Assembly: GCA_001784285.1 (NCBI GenBank)
Contig: MFQC01000005.1
Span: 1-33,228 of the forward strand
DNA length: 33,228 nt
Reading direction: 5' to 3'
Source of the DNA: Candidatus Magasanikbacteria bacterium RIFCSPHIGHO2_02_FULL_48_18
GTDB lineage: Bacteria > Patescibacteriota > Patescibacteriia > Magasanikbacterales > UBA922
The translations under genes and the position numbers were made by a program. Below the pieces are notes generated by a model. It worked only from the letters and a program-made list of their open reading frames with translations, did not search any database and had not been told where the DNA came from. How positions within the stretch are numbered: the stretch's first letter is position 1; each line of letters starts with the position of its first letter. Positions 15,100 through 23,717 of the stretch are shown piece after piece.

Positions 15100-16395
15100 A
15101 TGCTTGAGCAAGTTCTTGATCTGCATATCCATTCCAAATATTCCCGGGCATGTTCCAAAAAATTGATTTTGGAGAACATTGCTAGAGCGTGCTCTATTCG
15201 GGGCATTGATATTGTGGCGACCGGTGATTTTACCCATCCGGCGTGGTTTGCCATGATGAAAGAATCGTTGGTAGAAGATGCGCCTGGCTTGTACCGCCTA
15301 AAAGATATGGCGCCATCCACAGAACACACGCGTTTTCTTATTGGCACCGAAATCGCGTCCATTCGAAAACATAAAGGAAAAACGCGGCGAGTGCATCTGC
15401 TTATCTTTGCCCCGGATATGGCGGCGGCAGAACGATTCAATACGATGCTGAAACAAGAAGGATTCAATCTTACCGCTGACGGGCGTCCAATTTTGGGGCG
15501 AACCTGCAAAGAAATTTTGGAAATGATGCTTGCGACGGACGAACGAATGGTGATGATTCCCGCGCACGCGTGGACGCCATGGTTTGGCATTTTTGGGTCA
15601 AAGGGCGGGTATGATTCTTTGGAAGAGGCATTCGATGAATTGCGGGATTATATTTTTGCGATTGAGACCGGTCTTTCGAGCGACCCGCTTATGAATTGGC
15701 GGTGTTCGTGGCTTGATTCCGTCTGTCTTATCTCCAATTCCGACGCGCATAGCTGTGAGAAGCTGGGACGAGAAGCAAATGTGTTTCAATTTGATACCCG
15801 AGAAGAAATCACCTACGAAGAGGTTATGCGCATTCTTCGCGCGCAGGACCAGAAAAAATTTTTATACACGATTGAATTTTATCCCGAAGAAGGCAAATAT
15901 CACCTGGATGGCCATCGTGATTGCCGATTTGTGTGTTCTCCGGAAGACACAAAAAAATATGGAGGGCTGTGCCCAACATGCAAACGGCCGCTCGTCATTG
16001 GCGTGTTGCATCGTGTCGTGGATTTGTCCGATCGGTCATCCGCCGAGGCCGCACTGTGTGCAAAGAAAAATCGTCGTATCCCATATAAAAGTATTGTCCC
16101 TTTGCCGGAGGTTATTGCGGATGCATACGGCGTTGGCGCCGGATCCAAACGCGTCCATGCCATGTATATGGCGCTTACGAGCCGCGTCGGGAGCGAATTT
16201 TATGTGTTGCTTCAAGCGCCGCTTGAGAGTATCGCCAAGGCGGCCGATGGGGTTATTGCCGATGCGATCCATCGGGTGCGCCTTGGCAGTGTTGCGATTG
16301 TTCCCGGATACGATGGCGTGTTTGGCACAGTGAGCGTCTTTGGCGACGACGCGGCACAACACGGATCTCACCAGCTTGGTTTTGACCTTGATTAA
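15100..16395 (+). CDS. EndoQ-like PHP-domain DNA repair endonuclease
   Basis: A 431-residue PHP-domain protein resembling Endonuclease Q, which nicks DNA 5' of deaminated bases (uracil, hypoxanthine, xanthine) and abasic sites. PHP metal motifs in order: DLHIHSKYSRACS, ATGDFTHPAW, GTEIAS, HLLIFAP, IPAHAWTPWFG and SNSDAHSC. A zinc-binding module follows (CRFVC about 20 residues before CPTCKRPL), as in EndoQ. The C-terminal third (VLHRVVDLSDR onward) carries the remaining family region. EndoQ is best known from Thermococcales and scattered bacteria. The start ATG at 15100 is preceded by TGT. The gene ends the cluster before a hairpin terminator. Confidence 0.82.
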   Translation: MLEQVLDLHIHSKYSRACSKKLILENIARACSIRGIDIVATGDFTHPAWFAMMKESLVEDAPGLYRLKDMAPSTEHTRFLIGTEIASIRKHKGKTRRVHLLIFAPDMAAAERFNTMLKQEGFNLTADGRPILGRTCKEILEMMLATDERMVMIPAHAWTPWFGIFGSKGGYDSLEEAFDELRDYIFAIETGLSSDPLMNWRCSWLDSVCLISNSDAHSCEKLGREANVFQFDTREEITYEEVMRILRAQDQKKFLYTIEFYPEEGKYHLDGHRDCRFVCSPEDTKKYGGLCPTCKRPLVIGVLHRVVDLSDRSSAEAALCAKKNRRIPYKSIVPLPEVIADAYGVGAGSKRVHAMYMALTSRVGSEFYVLLQAPLESIAKAADGVIADAIHRVRLGSVAIVPGYDGVFGTVSVFGDDAAQHGSHQLGFDLD

Positions 16396-16415
16396 AAATC
16401 GGCGGATAAAACAAA

Positions 16416-16443
16416 AACAATCCCGATATAATCGGGATTGTTT
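16416..16443. terminator. Bidirectional terminator between the EndoQ-like and histone-like genes
   Basis: ACAATCCCGAT (16417-16427) and ATCGGGATTGT (16431-16441) form a perfect 11-bp stem with a 3-nt loop, extendable by AA/TT. The T-rich side is longer on the minus strand (TTTTTGTTTT), so it best terminates the histone-like gene. It can also serve the plus-strand cluster. A smaller hairpin GCATCA/TGATGC lies next to it at about 16444-16460. Confidence 0.75.
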
Positions 16444-16475
16444 GCATCATGTTTTGATGCAAGAAGAAGACTCGC

Positions 16476-16640
16476 TTATTTTTTCTTTGCCGCTTTTCTG
16501 CGTCGTGGGGCTTTTTTCTTTGCCACCTTCTTCTTTCCTTTTTTTGCGGCTACTTTGCGCTTTGGCGCTTTGCGCACTTTGCGCTTTGGCGCTTTGCGCA
16601 CTTTCTTTTTTGCCGGTTTGCGTTTTTTTGCGACTGCCAT
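16476..16640 (-). CDS. Histone H1-like Lys/Arg-rich DNA-binding protein
   Basis: A 54-residue protein made almost entirely of Lys, Arg, Ala, Pro and Val, beginning MAVAKKRKPAKKK and ending RKAAKKK. It contains two exact copies of KVRKAPKR. Such sequences resemble bacterial histone H1-like proteins and the basic tails that coat DNA. It is disordered and likely nucleoid-associated; RNA binding is an alternative. The ATG at 16640 is preceded by GAGGGGG about 8 nt upstream, an SD-like sequence. It ends just before a bidirectional terminator. Its own promoter could not be assigned with confidence. Confidence 0.8.
   Translation of the reverse strand: MAVAKKRKPAKKKVRKAPKRKVRKAPKRKVAAKKGKKKVAKKKAPRRRKAAKKK
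16557..16604. repeat. Tandem 24-bp repeat within the histone-like gene
   Basis: Two identical, adjacent 24-bp units (16557-16580 and 16581-16604). On the coding minus strand they encode the octapeptide KVRKAPKR twice. The perfect identity, including third codon positions, indicates a recent in-frame duplication. Confidence 0.85.
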
Positions 16641-17005
16641 AGGGTACACCCCCTCTCTATAAAATGATTCGCATGTGCTACATGTATTTTGATGTAACCA
16701 TGGTATACACCAAATGGTTCCTCACACATGCTAAAAGTTTTTACATGACAAGCATGGACGTAAAAACTTTATTGAAAAAATAAAAAATTTTTTCTCATCG
16801 ACCATTGGTATCAGTATAGTTTGTTTTTTTTGTTTTTAAAATACGTGCAAGCATTCGTCTGTTGATAACTTTTGTTTTTTATACATGATTTTTTGAAAAA
16901 AATATTGAGCGTCTTCTCCATATTTTATTTTTTGCGGCGCAGTTTCCAATTGTCTGTGGAAAAAATATAATTTTTTCAACAATACATATATCTGCTCTCG
17001 CCTTG
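16641..17005. other. Gene-free AT-rich region with inverted repeats
   Basis: About 365 bases between the histone-like gene and tRNA-Arg, both on the minus strand, with no credible gene. It holds a perfect 11-bp inverted repeat, AAAGTTTTTAC/GTAAAAACTTT (16734-16744/16760-16770). It also holds AT-only palindromes near 16774-16793 (GAAAAAAT/ATTTTTTC) and near 16961-16979. The last lies 3' of tRNA-Arg and could be a weak terminator. No clear promoter for the histone-like gene was identified. Confidence 0.5.
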
Positions 17006-17077
17006 TCCTTTCGGGTGGAATCGAACCACCATTTCAGGCTTCGGAGGCCTGCGTCCTATCCATTGAACGACGAAAGG
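17006..17077 (-). tRNA. tRNA-Arg (anticodon CCG)
   Basis: On the minus strand the acceptor stem is CCTTTCG/CGAAAGG and the D arm is GTTC...GAC. The anticodon stem CAGGC/GCCTG encloses the loop CTCCGAA, giving anticodon CCG, which reads the arginine codon CGG. The T arm is GGTGG-TTCGATT-CCACC. The discriminator base is A and the 3' CCA is not encoded. It lies 18 nt downstream of tRNA-Ile and is probably co-transcribed. Confidence 0.93.
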
Positions 17078-17095
17078 GTTTGGGTTCATGTTTGG

Positions 17096-17167
17096 TGCGT
17101 CTGGATGGAATCGAACCATCGACAGCGACTTTATAAGAGTCGTGCTCTACCACTGAGCTACAGACGC
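17096..17167 (-). tRNA. tRNA-Ile (anticodon UAU)
   Basis: On the minus strand the acceptor stem is GCGTCTG/CAGACGC and the D arm is GCTC-AGTGGTA-GAGC. The anticodon stem CGACT/AGTCG encloses CTTATAA, giving anticodon TAT. The T arm is GATGG-TTCGATT-CCATC. This tRNA would read AUA directly. Most bacteria instead use a CAU tRNA modified to lysidine by TilS, so the UAU form is unusual. CCA is not encoded. Confidence 0.9.
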
Positions 17168-17191
17168 GCGAACGGCAGGCGGGCTTGTCTC

Positions 17192-17221
17192 TATACTTGC
17201 GTGCCTTATACTTGCGCGCCT
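17192..17221. repeat. Short tandem repeat upstream of the tRNA pair
   Basis: Two adjacent 15-bp units differing at one base, TATACTTGCGTGCCT (17192-17206) and TATACTTGCGCGCCT (17207-17221). They lie just upstream of the minus-strand tRNAs. Each contains a possible minus-strand -10 element, so promoter duplication is possible. Confidence 0.6.
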
Positions 17222-17282
17222 TCCATTTGAAACGGTCTCAGTATAACAGGGACATAGTGAATGGGCAAGGGAGCCATGTTCC

Positions 17283-17311
17283 TGGACAAAAAGTGTTTTT
17301 TTGCCTATACT
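17283..17311 (+). promoter_or_regulatory. Promoter of the pseudouridine synthase gene, leaderless arrangement
   Basis: TGGACA (17283-17288), a 17-bp spacer, then TATACT (17306-17311). Transcription would start near 17317-17320, at or just before the ATG at 17320, implying leaderless or nearly leaderless mRNA. Confidence 0.65.
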
Positions 17312-17319
17312 CCGCCAAT

Positions 17320-18309
17320 ATGAACGATGCATCCGTTGTGGAAGTTCCTGAAGGCGGCGGCGGGCGGCTTGATATTTTTTTATCCCAAACAATGGGAAAA
17401 AGCCGGACCGCGATTCAAAAAATGATCAAAGATGGCCGCATGTATATTGATGAAAAAAAAATCATGAGAGGATCTTTTCCTGTCGTTTCGGGCATGACGA
17501 TTCATGTGCGGTCGTCCTTTGACACTCCCGGGCAATCAACCAAAAAACATGGCACCCATTTTTCTGATCAACTTATTTCTTCCAAAGAGCCTATTCGCAT
17601 TCTTGCGGAAACAGATGCGTATATGGTTGTTTCAAAACCAGCCGGCATGTTGGTTCACGCGACGGACGCGGAAGAAACGGGGACGCTTGCCGAATGGCTT
17701 CTCAAAATGTATCCTGCTCTCGAGTCGGTTGGCGATCATCCAAAGCGCCCGGGAATTGTCCATCGTCTTGACAAAGACGCATCCGGCGTCCTCATCATTG
17801 CCAAAACACAACCCATGTACGAGCACCTCAAAAAACAATTTCAAAGGCGAACCGTGGAAAAACAGTATGTGGTGTTGGCGCATGGCGTCATTCCGGCAGA
17901 TCACGATACCATATCATTTCCGATTGATCGGGGAAAAGAGGGGCGGATGGTCTCTCGCCCGGAGCTTGATCCGCTCAAATTGAAGCATGTGCGATACAGA
18001 CAGCCGGGGAAAGACGCGAACACAGAATTTTGGGTCACGCGGCGGTTTCAGCACTATACCTTGCTTGAGGTGCGTATTCATTCGGGAAGGACCCACCAGA
18101 TTCGCGTGCATTTGTTTGCATATAATCATCCGGTGGTGGGGGATGCTCTGTATGGACAAAAAAAGAATGTCCGAAAACGCGCGGTGCCGCTCAATCGGCT
18201 CTTTCTTCACGCTCAAACATTGTGTTTTTTGGATTTCGATGGAAAAAAACAATGTGTCACCGACCCTCTTCCCTCATCCTTGATAGAGTATCTTGCGTAT
18301 CTTGAGTAA
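17320..18309 (+). CDS. RluA-family rRNA pseudouridine synthase (RluD-like)
   Basis: A 329-residue enzyme isomerising uridine to pseudouridine, probably in 23S rRNA. The N-terminal S4 RNA-binding domain (about residues 14-60) shows RLDIFLSQTMGKSRTAIQ. The catalytic motif HRLDKDASGVLI contains the active-site Asp. SGRTHQIRVHL is the conserved C-terminal family motif. Domain order and length fit RluD/RluC-type enzymes; the exact target uridines cannot be told. The ATG at 17320 is placed by the S4 domain and by the promoter ending just upstream. An 8-nt gap leads to gmk. Confidence 0.92.
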   Translation: MNDASVVEVPEGGGGRLDIFLSQTMGKSRTAIQKMIKDGRMYIDEKKIMRGSFPVVSGMTIHVRSSFDTPGQSTKKHGTHFSDQLISSKEPIRILAETDAYMVVSKPAGMLVHATDAEETGTLAEWLLKMYPALESVGDHPKRPGIVHRLDKDASGVLIIAKTQPMYEHLKKQFQRRTVEKQYVVLAHGVIPADHDTISFPIDRGKEGRMVSRPELDPLKLKHVRYRQPGKDANTEFWVTRRFQHYTLLEVRIHSGRTHQIRVHLFAYNHPVVGDALYGQKKNVRKRAVPLNRLFLHAQTLCFLDFDGKKQCVTDPLPSSLIEYLAYLE

Positions 18310-18317
18310 AAAATACT

Positions 18318-18908
18318 ATGAAAACAACAACGAATGGCCTGTTTGTCATTATTTCTTCTCCTTCCGGGGGAGGAAAAAATTCGGTCATCGAAGCACTTCT
18401 GCCGCGCGTTTCTTGCGCAACGCGTCTCGTCACGACCACGTCACGGCCTCCGCGTCCCGGCGATCGGCCTGGAGTGGATTATCATTTCATTTCCAAAACA
18501 GCATTTGAAGAAGGGATGCGTGGAGGGCATTTTTTGGAATATAATTTTTATGCGGGTCATTATTATGGCACGCAAAAAGGAACGCTTGATGCGCTTTTGC
18601 ATACGCACGATGTGGTCTTTTCTCAAATTGAAGTCAATGGCAAACACGCGCTTGATCGTGCTGGCATCGCCAATCTTTCCATTTTTTTGGTTCCAGAGAG
18701 TTTGGATATTCTTGAAGCGCGCATTCGCAAACGAGGGGGTTTGGGCGCGGACGATATTGAACGGCGTTTGGCCCAGGCAAGGGTGGAATTGGAAGAATCC
18801 TCAGATTATGATTACCGCATCGTCAATAAAGAAGGAAAAATGGAGGAAACCGTGGACGCGATCGCAGATATTATAACATCACGCATTTCATCACACCTTT
18901 CCACTTGA
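18318..18908 (+). CDS. gmk: Guanylate kinase
   Basis: A 196-residue kinase phosphorylating GMP to GDP. The P-loop is SPSGGGKNS, whereas family members usually have A/GPSGxGK followed by SS or GT. The Lys is retained and the Ser/Thr is one position on, as in the GKGT variants. The GMP-binding region [18 protein letters not shown], and [14 protein letters not shown] follow. RIRKRG provides the lid arginines. It starts 8 nt after the pseudouridine synthase gene. Its stop codon TGA lies inside the -35 box of the rplS promoter. Confidence 0.93.
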   Translation: MKTTTNGLFVIISSPSGGGKNSVIEALLPRVSCATRLVTTTSRPPRPGDRPGVDYHFISKTAFEEGMRGGHFLEYNFYAGHYYGTQKGTLDALLHTHDVVFSQIEVNGKHALDRAGIANLSIFLVPESLDILEARIRKRGGLGADDIERRLAQARVELEESSDYDYRIVNKEGKMEETVDAIADIITSRISSHLST

Positions 18909-18933
18909 CACGGCCGGTGATTTGTAGTACACT
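18905..18933 (+). promoter_or_regulatory. Sigma70-type promoter for rplS
   Basis: TTGACA (18905-18910), a 17-bp spacer, then TACACT (18928-18933). The -35 box contains the gmk stop codon. Transcription should start near 18940, leaving a leader of about 60 nt. Confidence 0.75.
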
Positions 18934-18941
18934 TGTGCCAC

Positions 18942-19000
18942 ATCCTGCGGGATTTCGACGTTGGCCCGGTTTGATCCAACCTCTCGTTAATTGTTTTTTT
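18942..19000 (+). promoter_or_regulatory. Candidate structured leader of rplS
   Basis: The leader can form a short hairpin ATCC/GGAT (18942-18945/18950-18953) and a second GTTGG/CCAAC (18960-18964/18976-18980). It then runs to seven T placed directly against the start codon. Ribosomal protein L19 leaders are known regulatory RNAs in other bacteria, but no match to a known family could be confirmed here. Confidence 0.3.
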
Positions 19001-19324
19001 ATGTCAGAAGATATTCGTTTTGGGCTTCTTCCGGGCATGATTGTCAAAGTCCACCAGAAGATTAAAGAAAAAAACGCAAAAGGAGAAGAAAAAGAACGCA
19101 TTCAATTGTTTGAAGGAACGGTGATTGCCGTGAAGCACGGCAAAGAATCCGGCGCGACAGTGACTATTCGAAAAATTTCCGGCGGCGTGGGCGTGGAAAA
19201 AATTTTTCCCATTCATTCTCCTGTTGTCGCAAAAATAGAAAAAGTGCGGCAAATGAAGGTCCGCCAGGCTCGGCCGTATTATCTCCGCACGCACAAAAAA
19301 CGATTGAAAGAAGTGAAAGAATAA
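19001..19324 (+). CDS. rplS: Ribosomal protein L19
   Basis: A 107-residue large-subunit protein located at the subunit interface. Recognisable segments are [14 protein letters not shown] near the N-terminus, [11 protein letters not shown], the [16 protein letters not shown] core and the C-terminal RQARPYYLR. Length is normal for L19. The ATG at 19001 matches the family N-terminus; the open frame upstream runs through the promoter and is not coding. There is no SD, only a T run before the ATG. A terminator follows 8 nt after the stop. Confidence 0.96.
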   Translation: MSEDIRFGLLPGMIVKVHQKIKEKNAKGEEKERIQLFEGTVIAVKHGKESGATVTIRKISGGVGVEKIFPIHSPVVAKIEKVRQMKVRQARPYYLRTHKKRLKEVKE

Positions 19325-19332
19325 CAGCATGC

Positions 19333-19360
19333 AAAAACCCGCTTTTACGAGCGGGTTTTT
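19333..19360. terminator. Bidirectional intrinsic terminator between rplS and uvrA
   Basis: AAAAACCCGCT (19333-19343) and AGCGGGTTTTT (19350-19360) form an 11-bp stem with a 6-nt loop. T runs lie on both strands, with nine T on the plus strand to 19364. It terminates convergent rplS and uvrA. The uvrA stop codon (19345-19347) lies inside the loop. Confidence 0.9.
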
Positions 19361-22212
19361 TTTTGTTCCTGGAGAACGCGTTTCAAATATTTCCCCGTAA
19401 AGCTTTCTTGACACGCGGCTATGTCCGTCGGGGTGCCGGAGGCGATAATTTCCCCCCCATGCTTGCCTCCGCCCGGTCCGAGATCAATAATCCAATCCGC
19501 GCATTTGATGACGTCGAGATTATGTTCGATAATCAAAACAGTATTGCCTTTTTCCACCAATTGATCGAGCACAAGGAGTAATTTTTTAATATCTTCAAAA
19601 TGAAGTCCTGACGTTGGTTCGTCAAGAATGTACAATGTTTTGCCCGTGGCTTTTCGTGACAATTCGGTCGCCAATTTTACCCGCTGAGCTTCTCCGCCGG
19701 AGAGTGTTGTCGCCGGCTGACCAAGATGGAGGTACCCCAAGCCCACATTCCTGAGGACGCTCAGTTTTTCGGCTATGGCCGGCACATCGCGGAAAAATTC
19801 ATACGCTTCTTCGATAGTCATTTCGAGGATGTCCGCGATATTTTTGGCGCGGTAATGAATTTCAAGCGTTTCTTTGGTGTATCGTTTTCCTTCGCATTCG
19901 TTGCATTCCACAAAAACGTCGTTGAGAAATTGCATTGGGATGCGCGCATACCCTTCTCCGGAACATGCTTCGCATCGCCCGCCCCCTTTGACATTGAAGC
20001 TGAATTTTCCGGCGTCATAGCCGCGCATTTTCGCTTCGGGTTGCGCGGTAAACAAGTCACGGATGCCGGTAAAGAGCCCGGTATATGTCGCCGGATTGCT
20101 TCGCGGCGTTCTACCAATCGGCGTCTGGTCAATCGCAATCACTTTATTGATGTGGCTTAGCCCCTGTATTTTTTTGTGCGCGCCCGGCTCGGCTTTTGCC
20201 TGGTAAAAATGTTTGCTGAGCGCTTTGCCGAGAATATCGTGGATCAGCGTCGTTTTTCCGGACCCGGACACGCCGGTGACACAGATAAGACGCCCCAGCG
20301 GAATGGCGACGTCGATATTTTTTAAGTTGAATGCCTTTGCGCCAACGATGCCAAGTGTGTCCCCGTCTTTCGTTCTTATTTTTTTGGGAATGGGGATCAT
20401 TTCTTTTTGCGCCAAGTATTGTCCGGTTAAGGATTTTTTATTTTTTTTGATTTCTGCGGGAGTGCCGGTTGCCACAATTTCTCCGCCATACATGCCGGCG
20501 CCCGGGCCGACATCCACAATATAATCAGCGGCTTCCATCATGGCTTTATCATGCTCCACAATAATGACGGTGTTATCATTGTCCCGAAGTTCTTTGAGCG
20601 TTTCAATGAGTTTTTGCTGGTCTTTTGCGTGGAGGCCGATTGAGGGTTCGTCAAGAATATAGATGACTCCGGTCAAGCCGGTCGAGAGCTGTGTTGAGAG
20701 CCGCACGCGCTGATATTCTCCGCCGGAAAGGGTCGTGACCGCCCGATCGAGCGACAGATATTCCAGGCCGACCTTGACCAAATTATTGAGTCGGGTGTTG
20801 ATTTCTTTTGCGATCGGAACAATGATCGCAAGATTGTTTTTCGCGCGGCGGGCGGGTTCTTTTTTTGGTTTTTTATTTTCTCTCTCCGGTACAAACGTTT
20901 GAAACGTCTGTTGCAGATCTCCGACATTCAATTCCAAAAAATCCGCAATGCTGTATTCGCCAATTTTGACATGCAACGATTCTTGTTTGAGGCGCTCTCC
21001 TTTGCACATCGGGCAGATTTTTTCTCGCATGTATTGTTCGATTTCTTTGCGCACATACTCGGATTTTGTTTCCGCGTGGCGCTGGGTCAGGTTGGGGGCA
21101 ATTCCCTCAAAACGGACCCGTTTGCTGTCAATGACATATTCTTTTCCATCGGTTCCGTACATGAGAATATCAATGTGCGGCTGGGGAAGCGCGTGGAGGG
21201 GGGTGTGCACCGAAAAATTGTGCGTTTCAGCGACAGCGGCGAGGAGTTTTTGATAATACTGCTGGTTGCCCACAATGCGCGTCCATGGCTGGATGGCGCC
21301 TTCCGCAAGCGTGAGCCGAGGATTGGGAATAACGAGTTCCGGATCGATTTCAAGTGTTTTGCCGATACCCGTGCACCGGATACATGCGCCATATGGGCTA
21401 TTAAAACTAAATGATCGCGGTTCAATAGGTTCAAATGTGCGCTGGCAGGAAGGGCATATCGGAAATGTGGAATAGGGATATTCCTCTCCAGTTTCCGTAT
21501 CGAAAAAAATGACACTGCCATTCGAAAGATCCGCCGCCTTCTCCACCATGAGCGCGATGTTCTGTTTCTTGGGATCGGTGACGTTGCCGGTTATTGCGTC
21601 AATATCATATGTTTTTTGGCTGTCGAATTTCCATTTTGACAGTTCGGTAATGTTCATGATGGTACCATTCATGCGGAAGGCGCTGTATCCGGTCTGTTCC
21701 AATCGGTGAAGGAGTTCTTTTTGTTTGACGCGTGCTTCAGCAATCAGAGGAGACAGCACGAGAAGAGGATGTTGGCGCGCCATGTCCCTTCCGATTTCAG
21801 TCATTTGCCCCACACTTTGTTTTGCCACAGGGGTCCGGCATTTTGGACAATATTGCACGCCGATTCTCGCGAACAAAAGACGCAGATAATCGTGAATTTC
21901 GGTCACCGTTCCTACGGTCGAGCGGGGATTGTGCGTATGAATTTTTTGGTCAATCGCGATCGTCGGCGAAAGGCCGGCGATATCGTCCACATCGGGCTTG
22001 TCCTGCATGTCCATAAATTGCCGCGCGTACGCGTTGAGGCTTTCGGCGTATCGGCGCTGTCCTTCGGCGTAGATGGTGTCAAACGCCAAAGAGGACTTTC
22101 CTGATCCGGAAAGTCCTGTGATGACGATAAGTTTGTTTTTGGGAATCTCGAGAGAAACATTTTTGAGATTGTTGACTCGAGCATTGGTTATTGCAATACA
22201 CCCTTCTTTCAT
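19345..22212 (-). CDS. uvrA: Excinuclease ABC subunit A
   Basis: Damage-recognition ATPase of nucleotide excision repair, working with UvrB and UvrC. There are two ABC modules. The first has Walker [10 protein letters not shown] near residue 34, signature [11 protein letters not shown] and Walker [12 protein letters not shown]. The second has [20 protein letters not shown] and [11 protein letters not shown]. Zinc-binding cysteine pairs are CPSC/CIRC in the first half and CEAC/CNEC in the second. The ATG at 22212 gives 955 residues, close to the E. coli 940, and follows the upstream stop as TAATATG. An ATG at 22236 would overlap the upstream gene. It is the last gene of the dsbA-led operon. 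Confidence 0.96.
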   Translation of the reverse strand: MKEGCIAITNARVNNLKNVSLEIPKNKLIVITGLSGSGKSSLAFDTIYAEGQRRYAESLNAYARQFMDMQDKPDVDDIAGLSPTIAIDQKIHTHNPRSTVGTVTEIHDYLRLLFARIGVQYCPKCRTPVAKQSVGQMTEIGRDMARQHPLLVLSPLIAEARVKQKELLHRLEQTGYSAFRMNGTIMNITELSKWKFDSQKTYDIDAITGNVTDPKKQNIALMVEKAADLSNGSVIFFDTETGEEYPYSTFPICPSCQRTFEPIEPRSFSFNSPYGACIRCTGIGKTLEIDPELVIPNPRLTLAEGAIQPWTRIVGNQQYYQKLLAAVAETHNFSVHTPLHALPQPHIDILMYGTDGKEYVIDSKRVRFEGIAPNLTQRHAETKSEYVRKEIEQYMREKICPMCKGERLKQESLHVKIGEYSIADFLELNVGDLQQTFQTFVPERENKKPKKEPARRAKNNLAIIVPIAKEINTRLNNLVKVGLEYLSLDRAVTTLSGGEYQRVRLSTQLSTGLTGVIYILDEPSIGLHAKDQQKLIETLKELRDNDNTVIIVEHDKAMMEAADYIVDVGPGAGMYGGEIVATGTPAEIKKNKKSLTGQYLAQKEMIPIPKKIRTKDGDTLGIVGAKAFNLKNIDVAIPLGRLICVTGVSGSGKTTLIHDILGKALSKHFYQAKAEPGAHKKIQGLSHINKVIAIDQTPIGRTPRSNPATYTGLFTGIRDLFTAQPEAKMRGYDAGKFSFNVKGGGRCEACSGEGYARIPMQFLNDVFVECNECEGKRYTKETLEIHYRAKNIADILEMTIEEAYEFFRDVPAIAEKLSVLRNVGLGYLHLGQPATTLSGGEAQRVKLATELSRKATGKTLYILDEPTSGLHFEDIKKLLLVLDQLVEKGNTVLIIEHNLDVIKCADWIIDLGPGGGKHGGEIIASGTPTDIAACQESFTGKYLKRVLQEQKKTRS

Positions 22213-22213
22213 A

Positions 22214-23710
22214 TTAATCTGGTGGAAAATGATCATTATTCACATCAATATCAAGGGCTGTCCCGTAGATAAGGTCATCATGGGAAAATAAATAATTTTT
22301 TGGAAGGTTTTTTAGTTTCGGGTATATTTGATCCATCGTGGACATAAAACATTCATTATATGATTTTTGAGCCATGAAACCACATTCTGGGAAGTCCTTT
22401 TTTTCCATCCCTGCGACATTGATGCCAACATCAAGCCCTAAGCCTCCCGGGCCTATGCCGATAAACCGCATGCTTTCATCGGCATCATCATTTTCATCCA
22501 AGAATCCAATCAATACAAAACCATTGATTTGGCCATGGTAACTGCATTCGACAATAGCGTCTTTTTCATCGATAATATCTTTGTAGGTATCATTCAGCGC
22601 TTTGGCGATAGCGCCGCTTTGTTCAACTTCAATGGTATAGGAGTATTGCTGGTCCGAAATTTTTGTGATATTTCCGCTTCCGGAGGTATCAACTTGGATC
22701 ATATATCCATCATTGCATAATACGGCGAGATGAAGTTCGTCAATAAACGGATCGGTCCATCCTTCTTCTTCCAGACTTTTGGAACTTTTTGTCTGGTATA
22801 TTTTTCCTGAGATGCTTCCGGTCTCGCACACAAATTTGGCAAGATCCATTGGTTCGCTTCCGCTATTGTTGTCTTTGCACACTTTTGGAAGCCCGGCGCC
22901 CGCTTCTTTACAATACGACCCAAGACAAGAACTCCCGTTCGTATTTTCAATCCAATATTCTTTTCCGCATAATGCGGTTTTGTCCGGATCGCCGGTCTTG
23001 ATAAATTCTCCATAAAAGGAATATTCCGCGTCGACGTAGCCGTTGGGATCGCTGGTTTTGAGCGACAACTGATTGGATTGGAAACGGCACCATTTTGATC
23101 CCAAATCCTGCTGTTTAATCATCCATACTTGCGGCAAGCGCAAATTGACCAAGAATGGATTGATCGTATTTAAGAGAAAATAGGAAAGGAGCGCCAACGC
23201 CATACCGGTCAAGGCGCCGGCAATCCTTTTTTTTGCGCTAGTAATAACGGCGCTGTTTCCTGCGGCGGCCATCCATTGAATGCCGGCAAAGATAATAACA
23301 ATCACCGCGAGAATGGAAATCACCATGACTCCATAGCGGTAGATATATCGGATAAAATCGGGCAGATTGAGGAACGTGTTTTTTTGTCCAAACGATATTT
23401 CCGTCGTGACCGCCGTGAGCGACGGACAAAAACCGAGTTTTTTTTCTTTTGCCAGCTTGGCGCCGCCGCATGCTTTGATCGCGTCGGTCCCTTGGTAAAA
23501 TCCTGAGTCGATTTCGGCTTTTGGCACGCCGAGCTTCAGCTCATCATTGAGCTGTGATCTTGTGGTGTAACAATCACCAATATTAAAACAACGCGGATCA
23601 AGCTTTTGGGCGTGCGTACTTGCGGGCAAGAAAGCGTAAAAAAAGACCGTCGCGACGAATAATGCCCGCATAGCAAATATGGAAGATGATGATGAAGAAG
23701 AAAAAAACAT
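22214..23710 (-). CDS. Cysteine-rich TrbC/VirB2-like pilin-type membrane protein
   Basis: A 498-residue secreted or membrane protein. It has a signal peptide (about residues 14-34, ending STHA), a short ectodomain with four Cys, and two hydrophobic helices (about 127-150 and 163-183). Between the helices lies [21 protein letters not shown], which matches the TrbC/VirB2-type pattern seen in CPR type IV secretion pilins. A C-terminal region of about 300 residues with ten more Cys follows, far larger than a usual pilin. Both ends are predicted outside the cytoplasm. The start may be 23710, seven bases after the dsbA-like stop, or the ATG at 23671. The DsbA-like neighbour fits disulfide formation here. 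Confidence 0.7.
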   Translation of the reverse strand: MFFSSSSSSSIFAMRALFVATVFFYAFLPASTHAQKLDPRCFNIGDCYTTRSQLNDELKLGVPKAEIDSGFYQGTDAIKACGGAKLAKEKKLGFCPSLTAVTTEISFGQKNTFLNLPDFIRYIYRYGVMVISILAVIVIIFAGIQWMAAAGNSAVITSAKKRIAGALTGMALALLSYFLLNTINPFLVNLRLPQVWMIKQQDLGSKWCRFQSNQLSLKTSDPNGYVDAEYSFYGEFIKTGDPDKTALCGKEYWIENTNGSSCLGSYCKEAGAGLPKVCKDNNSGSEPMDLAKFVCETGSISGKIYQTKSSKSLEEEGWTDPFIDELHLAVLCNDGYMIQVDTSGSGNITKISDQQYSYTIEVEQSGAIAKALNDTYKDIIDEKDAIVECSYHGQINGFVLIGFLDENDDADESMRFIGIGPGGLGLDVGINVAGMEKKDFPECGFMAQKSYNECFMSTMDQIYPKLKNLPKNYLFSHDDLIYGTALDIDVNNDHFPPD

Positions 23711-23717
23711 ACTCGTG

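Noticed and set aside
15713-16333. 206-codon plus-strand frame inside the EndoQ-like gene
   Set aside because: Out-of-frame shadow of a well-supported gene, with no motifs.
16438-16662. Plus-strand open frame rich in Phe, Leu and Arg
   Set aside because: It is the antisense reading of the Lys/Arg-rich histone-like gene; the minus strand has an SD-like start and a coherent basic protein.
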